NCBI GenBank assembly: GCA_934717745.1
Contig: CAKUZB010000001.1
Location: 310,001-374,000, forward strand
From: an uncultured Candidatus Melainabacteria bacterium
GTDB taxonomy: Bacteria > Cyanobacteriota > Vampirovibrionia > Gastranaerophilales > Gastranaerophilaceae
Direction of reading: 5' to 3'
DNA length: 64,000 bases
In this document: piece by piece, positions 59,000 through 64,000 of the stretch
Numbering within the stretch: position 1 is the first letter of the stretch
Layout: every line of letters begins with the position of its first letter
Program-made: the position numbers and the translations under genes
Notes under the pieces: generated by a model
The model's database searches: none
Told to the model about the DNA's origin: nothing
The model's input: the letters and a program-made list of their open reading frames with translations, nothing else

Positions 59000-60682
59000 A
59001 TGGAAATAGGCGGAATTAAAATAAATTTCCCAAAAATTGGCGGAAATAAAGTAAAAAATAACGAAAAATATGCAGACTTGAATGAACCAATTCAAGATAC
59101 ATATCAAAAACGTTCCGATGAAGATATTCAAAAAGCAATGTCTGAATTTGAAACAATGAATAATTCGACTGATGGACGTAATTTTAATTTTGCTGAAAAA
59201 TGTACCTTTAAGTATTTATATAAACAAGGGCTAATTGATGTTGATGTGGTAAAACAGTTTAAAGACGGCTCTGATTTTGATATGTACAACATGTCCCCAA
59301 TTTATCAAATGAAAAATGAAAGAGCCGATGGACCTGAATTTTATAAAAGGGTATTCAAAGCAATTGATAGTATTCCAAACGGACGTCAATGTACAAGGTT
59401 TATTCAGAATAAATTTGAACCTTTAAAAGAGTTTACAATTGGATTTGAAGAAGAAGATTTGTCGAGAACAAAGGAGATTATCAATGCACAAACTCCTTTA
59501 GGTAAATTCTATAAATTTGATGCAGATACGGGCAAATTACTTGAAGAAACAGAGTCAAAAGTTGTAGATGTGGTGTTTAATAAGGTTAAAACCGTTTCAA
59601 AGGATTATAGAAATAATACCGAAATTGAAAAATACCAAAGTTTAGATTTAAAAAAAGGTTTTTTAATTACAAAAAAACAAGTTGTAACTACAAAAGACAA
59701 AGACGGAAAAATGCTAAAACAGGAAGTTATTACACCGTCTGAAATTAAAGGTATGTATGATGTTGAAGTTAAATATGCAGACGGTAGAAAAGAACAACTT
59801 GCAAAATCTACAATTGATAAAAAAACCGGTATAAAATCAATAAAAAAAGATATGAAATCGGCAGACGGTACAAGAACACAATTTTTGTATGAAGATGACC
59901 CAAAAGGTAACAGAATTATTGATTATAAAGTTACTGATAAAGACGGAAAATTTTTAATGGTACGCTCTCAATCGTTTGAAGTTGTTGACGACAACCATTT
60001 TATTTCTTCTCAAAACGGTTACAAATATGATATAAAAGTTGATGATAAGAAAATTACCGTAAACGACTTGCACCATGAAACTCAAGCCGAAATTAATTTT
60101 GACAAAAAATTTAAGGGTAATAAAAAAGAACTTATCAGTTTGTTGAAAAAAGTTCCGGGAGAAGAACTTTTCGAAGTTATAGATTCTGTGAAAAAATTAA
60201 AAGGTAAAGATAAAGACGAGGTTCTCAATTCCGCATATTCTCCTTTGACTAAAAATATTAATATAGGTGATGATTTGATGGTATTTTTACACGAATTGGG
60301 TCATGCAAAAGATTTTTATGTTAAAAACGGTATAAAATATTTGAAAAATAAAGGAAATGCAATGTTTTCTGATGACAAAGAGGTTCAGAAAGTATTTGTT
60401 GAAGAACGTGAAAACTTTAACAAAACTCACTCTGACGCAGAAAGAGAACATATTAGTTACTTTACTCAAGCAAAAGGTCATTACGGTGGTAAATGGGGTG
60501 GTTTAGGCGAAGTCGTTGCTGAAACTAATGCAATTACAAATACTTATTCTGACGAGCAAGTTGAAGCCTTGGGTACAAGAATGCAGTATTTGCAACAACA
60601 TTTTCCAAAGACAATTTCAATGATTAAAGATAGAATGAATTGGAAAGATGATATTGCGGCAATTGAATTTTATGGAACGTAG
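59000..60682 (+). CDS. Putative HExxH zinc metalloprotease, paralogue 3
   Basis: This 560-residue protein without a Sec signal starts at ATG 59000 after AAGGAG. It shares the middle repeats of the other two (SADGTRTQFLYEDDPKGNRI, YKVTDKDGKFLM) and the C-terminal domain: VFLHELGHAKD (HExxH at about residue 431), SDAEREHISYFTQ, HYGGKWGGLGEVVAETNAI and RMQYLQQHFPKTI. The N-terminus (GGIKINFPKIGGNKVK) differs from its paralogues, and the linkers are Lys-rich. Its dedicated, palindrome-bearing promoter suggests regulated expression. Confidence 0.6.
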   Translation: MEIGGIKINFPKIGGNKVKNNEKYADLNEPIQDTYQKRSDEDIQKAMSEFETMNNSTDGRNFNFAEKCTFKYLYKQGLIDVDVVKQFKDGSDFDMYNMSPIYQMKNERADGPEFYKRVFKAIDSIPNGRQCTRFIQNKFEPLKEFTIGFEEEDLSRTKEIINAQTPLGKFYKFDADTGKLLEETESKVVDVVFNKVKTVSKDYRNNTEIEKYQSLDLKKGFLITKKQVVTTKDKDGKMLKQEVITPSEIKGMYDVEVKYADGRKEQLAKSTIDKKTGIKSIKKDMKSADGTRTQFLYEDDPKGNRIIDYKVTDKDGKFLMVRSQSFEVVDDNHFISSQNGYKYDIKVDDKKITVNDLHHETQAEINFDKKFKGNKKELISLLKKVPGEELFEVIDSVKKLKGKDKDEVLNSAYSPLTKNINIGDDLMVFLHELGHAKDFYVKNGIKYLKNKGNAMFSDDKEVQKVFVEERENFNKTHSDAEREHISYFTQAKGHYGGKWGGLGEVVAETNAITNTYSDEQVEALGTRMQYLQQHFPKTISMIKDRMNWKDDIAAIEFYGT

Positions 60683-60721
60683 TTTATTTAATTTCCATAA
60701 TTTATCAAATAAATTTTAATA

Positions 60722-60905
60722 TATAATTACTAGAGGTGGTGCAAGGTTTTAATTCGTATTGCCTTTTTAGTTAATGTGCTTTATGTGTATGTAATTTTGT
60801 AAAAATTAGACTGTCTTCTGATTGACTGAAACTTATTATCAAATACAATAAAAAACCAGGATAAATTTATTGTCTGTTTAATAAGTTAAAATTGAAAGGA
60901 GAGTT
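60722..60905 (+). promoter_or_regulatory. Long structured 5' leader of the queD-like gene
   Basis: TATAAT at 60722-60727 predicts a transcript starting near 60734 and a leader of about 170 bases. It contains a nested hairpin: outer arms AACTTATTA (60830-60838) and TAATAAGTT (60879-60887), inner arms ACAATAAA (60845-60852) and TTTATTGT (60866-60873), with loop AAACCAGGATAAA. The stem ends just before the GAAAGGAGAG ribosome site. I could not match it to a preQ1 riboswitch class. Confidence 0.45.
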
Positions 60906-61469
60906 ATGAAATCAGTAACTACATTTGATTTACAGTATGCACATCGTTTTTATGAGTTTAAAGGTGAAGCACAGTATCTTCATGGACATTCAGGGGTTTT
61001 AACTATCGAAGTTGAAGATACTATAAACAAAGGTGTTAATATGGTTTACCCTTGTAATGAAATAAAAAAAATAGCGTGGAGTTTGTTGCAAAATTTTGAC
61101 CATGCTTTAATCTTAAGGGAAGACGACCCAATTTTACCTGCAATCCTTGAAGTTTATGACAAACAAGGAATTAAAAATGGTGCACCTCAAAATACAATGA
61201 AAGGTGAAGCCTTCAAAACCGAACTAGCGACAGCATATCCTGATTGTAGGTTAGTTGTTACTAAAGAATCAATGACTACAGAAGGAATGATTAAAATTGT
61301 ATATGAATTATTGAAGGATAAATTAAACATCTCAAAAATTACTTTTACAAGTGGTGCTAATACTGCCTATGAAGAATATACTGTAGATAAGACGATTGAA
61401 CGTTGTCCATTATGTGGTGTTTCATTAAATGAAAATGGAGTATGCCCAAAATGTGGGTATAAAAAATAA
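60906..61469 (+). CDS. queD: 6-carboxytetrahydropterin synthase (QueD/PTPS)-like protein with zinc ribbon
   Basis: This 187-residue protein has the PTPS fold (about 1-150): FDLQYAHRFYEF and YLHGHSGVLTIEVED supply three zinc His, FDHALILREDD the Asp-His pair, and ESMTTEGMIKIVYELL the Glu that grips the pterin. The Cys that normally lies just before L-HGH in QueD is absent (EAQYLHGH), so the usual catalysis is in doubt. A C-terminal ribbon (CPLCGVSLNENGVCPKCGYK) adds a second metal site not found in standard QueD. Queuosine precursor synthesis is the likely but unproven pathway. Rubredoxin follows 15 bases downstream. Confidence 0.75.
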   Translation: MKSVTTFDLQYAHRFYEFKGEAQYLHGHSGVLTIEVEDTINKGVNMVYPCNEIKKIAWSLLQNFDHALILREDDPILPAILEVYDKQGIKNGAPQNTMKGEAFKTELATAYPDCRLVVTKESMTTEGMIKIVYELLKDKLNISKITFTSGANTAYEEYTVDKTIERCPLCGVSLNENGVCPKCGYKK

Positions 61470-61484
61470 AGAAAGGATGTAAAA

Positions 61485-61622
61485 ATGGAAAAATTTGTAT
61501 GTACAGTTTGTAATTGGGTTTATGACCCTGCGGAGAATGACAATGTAAAATTCGAAGATTTACCTGAAGATTTTGTTTGTCCTCTTTGTGGTGTTGGAAA
61601 AGACCAATTTGAAAAACAATAA
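61485..61622 (+). CDS. Rubredoxin (short form)
   Basis: This 45-residue protein has the two iron-binding pairs CTVC and CPLCG. WVYDPAEND and FEDLPEDFVCPLCG follow the rubredoxin consensus. It is about 7-9 residues shorter than usual because the loop normally reading G-I-x-P-G-T is missing. Rubredoxin carries single electrons in anaerobes, for example to rubrerythrin or oxygen-detoxifying enzymes. ATG 61485 follows GAAAGGATG and is cotranscribed with the queD-like gene. Confidence 0.9.
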   Translation: MEKFVCTVCNWVYDPAENDNVKFEDLPEDFVCPLCGVGKDQFEKQ

Positions 61623-61628
61623 AAATCT

Positions 61629-61659
61629 AAACCCGCTTATAAATATAGGCGGGTTTTTT
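61629..61659 (+). terminator. Rho-independent terminator after rubredoxin
   Basis: AAACCCGC and GCGGGTTT pair around an 12-base AT-rich loop, then a T-run. Confidence 0.85.
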
Positions 61660-61708
61660 GTTTATATTATTTTATTTTTTAGCAAATTATTATTTATTAA
61701 AAAAATAC

Positions 61709-61737
61709 TTGACGTGTCTTTTTATAGAAGTTAAAAT
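61709..61737 (+). promoter_or_regulatory. Promoter of fabH
   Basis: TTGACG (61709-61714), 17 bases, TAAAAT (61732-61737), with a leader of about 25 bases carrying AAAAAGG. Confidence 0.75.
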
Positions 61738-61768
61738 TATCTTTGCGAGAATAAAAAGGTTAAAATTT

Positions 61769-62758
61769 ATGATACCAGTACATATAAACGGAATTGAATA
61801 TAGTGTTCCGAGGTTAAAAGTTACGAATGACGATATTTCAAAGATAGTAGATACGAGTGATGATTGGATTATTCAAAGAACAGGAATAAAAAGCAGATAT
61901 ATTGCTTCGTCGTCAGAAACAGCATCAACACTTGCCATAGATGCTTCAAAAAAACTTCTTGAACGTAAAAATATAAATCCGGAAACAATTGATATGATAA
62001 TTTCAGCAACATCTTCACCTGAAAAACATTATCCATCTGTCGCCTGTGAAGTTCAGGCCGGAATAGGTGCAAAAAATGCATCAGCGTTTGATATTTCAGC
62101 GGCGTGTACGGGTTATCTTTATGCGTTACAAATTGCTAGGGCAAATGTAGCAACAGGATTTGCGAATAGAGTTTTGCTGCTTACATCAGATACAACTTCA
62201 AAATTTGTTGATTGGAGTGATAGAACAACTTGTGTTCTTTTTGGAGATGGTGCAACAGCAACACTTGTGGAAAAATCAGAGAATGAGAATTCTGATATTG
62301 TAGAAATAATACTTGCTTCAGACGGAACGAAAAAAGATTTTATATGTATTGATTTACAAAAAGAAATTTGTCCGCTAGCAGAAAATGATGGTATAAATGG
62401 TGATAATCACTTAAAAATGGTGGGAAAAGAAGTGTATAAATATGTTATGCAAGAAATACCATTGTTAATTGACAGAGTGTTATTAAAGGCTGGCATGACG
62501 TGGGAAGACATTGATTATTTTGTTCCTCATCAAGCAAATTTAAGAATGATAGAAGCACTTTGTGAAAGAATGAATATTGCAAAGGAAAAGGTGTTAACGA
62601 ATATTGAAAAATATGGAAACACATCAGCAACGTCAATTCCGTGTGTAATTTCAGAAAAAATTGCAAAAGGTAATTTAAGATTACCGTCAACACTGTTGCT
62701 TTGTGGTTTTGGTGCCGGAATGACCGCAGGTGCTGCGATTGTAAAATTAAGAGATTAA
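61769..62758 (+). CDS. fabH: Beta-ketoacyl-ACP synthase III
   Basis: This 329-residue enzyme starts at ATG 61769 (MIPVHINGIEYSVPRLKVTN), after AAAAAGG; upstream in-frame sequence overlaps the promoter and is not coding. The catalytic Cys is in FDISAACTGYLYALQIA, the His in FVPHQANLRMI, and the Asn in YGNTSATSIP. TDDWI-like TSDDWIIQRTGIKSRYIA and CGFGAGMTAGAAIVK are typical of FabH. It condenses acetyl-CoA with malonyl-ACP to begin type II fatty acid synthesis. No other fab gene is adjacent, so it may start a special chain instead. Confidence 0.9.
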   Translation: MIPVHINGIEYSVPRLKVTNDDISKIVDTSDDWIIQRTGIKSRYIASSSETASTLAIDASKKLLERKNINPETIDMIISATSSPEKHYPSVACEVQAGIGAKNASAFDISAACTGYLYALQIARANVATGFANRVLLLTSDTTSKFVDWSDRTTCVLFGDGATATLVEKSENENSDIVEIILASDGTKKDFICIDLQKEICPLAENDGINGDNHLKMVGKEVYKYVMQEIPLLIDRVLLKAGMTWEDIDYFVPHQANLRMIEALCERMNIAKEKVLTNIEKYGNTSATSIPCVISEKIAKGNLRLPSTLLLCGFGAGMTAGAAIVKLRD

Positions 62759-62820
62759 GATTTTTTTGTATTAAATTTAACAGAAAAAAGGCTTATTATT
62801 TTAGACTTTATATTAAAACA

Positions 62821-62844
62821 AAAAACGGGCATTTGCCCGTTTTT
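62821..62844. terminator. Bidirectional Rho-independent terminator
   Basis: AAAAACGGGC and GCCCGTTTTT around ATTT serve fabH on the plus strand and tRNA-Ser on the minus strand. Confidence 0.85.
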
Positions 62845-62853
62845 GTTTTAATT

Positions 62854-62943
62854 CGGAGACGCAGGGATTCGAACCCTGGATACAGATTACTCCATATAAC
62901 ACCTTAGCAGGGTGCCGCCTTCAGCCAACTCGGCCACGTCTCC
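62854..62943 (-). tRNA. tRNA-Ser(GCT)
   Basis: The 90-nt minus-strand gene has acceptor GGAGACG/CGTCTCC, discriminator G, anticodon loop CTGCTAA (anticodon GCT), a long variable arm typical of class II tRNAs, and T-arm GGTTCGAATCC. The 3' CCA is not encoded, unlike in the tRNA-Pro gene. Confidence 0.95.
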
Positions 62944-63056
62944 ATCTGTATTTATTTTGTTTCCTCATGCTAGCACAAAAAAAAATTCTTTTCAATAAGG
63001 TTAATTTTTTGTAACTCTTTGTTATATTCTTCTCTTTTTTGTAATATCATTATCTT

Positions 63057-64000
63057 ATGAACTTAGATGCAGCAATCGACGGTTTTTTATCGCCAATCGC
63101 AGACAAAATTTCGTCAATTATATTTTATTCAGTTAATATCAACGGTGTGGAAGTGCAATTGTTAATTGCACTACTTATGTTTGCCGGAATCTATTTTACT
63201 TTTAGGCTTAGATTTATTGGTTTTTGGGGATTTAAACATGCTCTAAGGCTTATTTCTCACCGTTTTGAGCATAAAGATATAATAAAACGAAAGAAAAAAG
63301 GTGAAGTTTCATCTTTTCAGGCACTAAGTGCTACAATTTCATCTTCTGCCGGTATTGGTAATGTTGCCGGTTCTGCTGCTGCCGTTTCTATCGGTGGCCC
63401 AGGGGTAATTTTCTGGATGATTATTGCCGGTCTATTCTCTATGGCATTAAAATTTTCAGAAGTACTTCTAGGTGTTAAACTTCGTGATGTAAACCCTGAC
63501 GGTTCTACTTCAGGCGGTCCTATGTATTACATTTCAAAAGGGCTAAAAGGTCCGATTTTAGGTAAAATTGCACCATATCTAGGTAAAATTTACGCATTTT
63601 GTTGTGTTCTTGCTGTAATAGGTGGTTGGAATTTGTTTCAAATTAATGCAATGACAACACAAATTACTGAAGTAACAGGTGGTACATCTAGTATTTTTGC
63701 AGATAACAGTTGGATTATAGGTTTAATTGTCGCAATTATTACTTGGGTTACTATTATCGGTGGAATACAGTCAATAGGTAAGTTTACAGAAAAAGTTACA
63801 CCAATTATGTGTGCTTTATATTTAACGAGTATATTAATTGTTTCTATAATAAATATACATAATATTCCTCATACTTTTAAGGTTATTATTACAGAAGCCT
63901 TTCACCCTCAAGCAATGGCGGGTGGAGTCTTTGCCTGTATGTTATGGGGATTTAGGCGTGCAATGTTTGCAAACGAAGCAGGTTTAGGTACTGCACCTAC
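63057..64000 (+). CDS. Sodium/alanine symporter (AGCS family), 3'-truncated
   Basis: The frame is open from ATG 63057 to the window edge (314 residues; full proteins are about 450-490). MNLDAAIDGFLSPIADKISS opens the protein. The family signature is GNVAGSAAAVSIGGPGVIFW, followed by EVLLGVKLRD, GGPMYYISKGL and GFRRAMFANEAGLGTAP. AGCS proteins import alanine or glycine with sodium. TATCAT lies six bases before the ATG, and no Shine-Dalgarno is seen, so it may be leaderless. The gene is divergent from tRNA-Ser. Confidence 0.93.
   Translation, partial: MNLDAAIDGFLSPIADKISSIIFYSVNINGVEVQLLIALLMFAGIYFTFRLRFIGFWGFKHALRLISHRFEHKDIIKRKKKGEVSSFQALSATISSSAGIGNVAGSAAAVSIGGPGVIFWMIIAGLFSMALKFSEVLLGVKLRDVNPDGSTSGGPMYYISKGLKGPILGKIAPYLGKIYAFCCVLAVIGGWNLFQINAMTTQITEVTGGTSSIFADNSWIIGLIVAIITWVTIIGGIQSIGKFTEKVTPIMCALYLTSILIVSIINIHNIPHTFKVIITEAFHPQAMAGGVFACMLWGFRRAMFANEAGLGTAP

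Noticed and set aside
60722..60770. preQ1-I riboswitch beginning TAGAGGTGG upstream of the queD-like gene
   Set aside because: AGAGG is present, but I could not find the pairing CCUCU nor the A-rich tail at the right distance, so the class cannot be assigned.
61658..61768. N-terminal extension of FabH from ATG 61658
   Set aside because: It overlaps a strong promoter (TTGACG-N17-TAAAAT), and the family N-terminus starts at ATG 61769.

Overview
The window is strongly AT-rich and gene-dense, with short intergenic gaps and no rRNA, phage, insertion sequence or CRISPR array that I can see. It looks like a genome fragment of a non-photosynthetic cyanobacterial relative, most likely Candidatus Melainabacteria / Vampirovibrionia, order Gastranaerophilales (gut lineage). 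The reasons are: diderm envelope genes (LptD/OstA-like protein, porin, TonB-like proteins, lytic transglycosylase); a YidC with a soluble insertion after its first membrane hairpin, the arrangement I associate with cyanobacterial YidC; a prepilin-like protein starting MKKILAFTLAETLIVMG; low-complexity Asn/Phe/Gly-rich proteins; and anaerobe-type genes (rubredoxin, ATP-dependent PEPCK, Na+/alanine symporter). The assignment is inference, because no marker rRNA is present.

Layout. 0-6.2 kb: the end of a DUF115 (Maf/MptE-like) gene, then a plus-strand envelope-stress cassette: degenerate J-domain protein, PspA, DUF4178-like protein, DUF350, a two-TM protein, a His/Tyr-rich peptide and a membrane-embedded spermidine synthase. 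6.2-11.1 kb: three minus-strand low-complexity proteins of one exported-looking family, two of them sharing a C-terminal module with an annexin-like KGAGT motif, plus a small four-Cys protein. 11.2-17.3 kb: RimO, a Y-family polymerase, DUF486, RsmG and a TPR/STAND-like ATPase. 17.4-24.6 kb: an envelope operon (34-aa membrane peptide, M23 peptidase, LptD-like protein, class II aldolase), a soluble lytic transglycosylase and a pseudopilin whose promoter lies beside a seven-copy AATAG repeat. 24.7-32.3 kb: QueA, YidC, tRNA-Pro, an Orn/Lys/Arg decarboxylase, a porin, a CHAP protein, a hydrolase and a methyltransferase-like protein. 32.4-39.2 kb: an unrecognised cluster with two VWA proteins, two TonB-C-like proteins, a VirB10/TrbI-like exported protein, a large polytopic membrane protein and two small anchored proteins. 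39.3-49.4 kb: an HD-GYP response regulator, two of three zincin paralogues, and a UvrD/RecB-nuclease fusion coupled to a lipoprotein. 49.5-57.5 kb: a second J-like protein, a DXS-family enzyme, MerR, two hexapeptide acyltransferases, TcdA, PckA and an amino-acid permease. 57.6-64 kb: two unknown proteins, the third zincin behind a CopY/BlaI-like palindrome, a QueD-like protein behind a structured leader, rubredoxin, FabH, tRNA-Ser and a truncated AGCS transporter.

How the parts fit. Much of the window serves the envelope: membrane-stress sensing (PspA cassette), outer-membrane and peptidoglycan maintenance (LptD-like, M23, Slt, CHAP, YidC) and a probable periplasm-spanning assembly (VWA/TonB-like cluster). 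QueA and the QueD-like protein point to queuosine or pterin metabolism. The decarboxylase and spermidine synthase point to polyamine synthesis.

Most interesting for follow-up: the three-member HExxH family; the VWA/TonB-like cluster; a 60-nt upstream element shared with identical spacing by a CHAP gene and an annexin-motif gene; a recurrent -10-box/N6/ATG arrangement predicting leaderless mRNAs; the AATAG repeat; and the QueD-like protein without the usual catalytic Cys.
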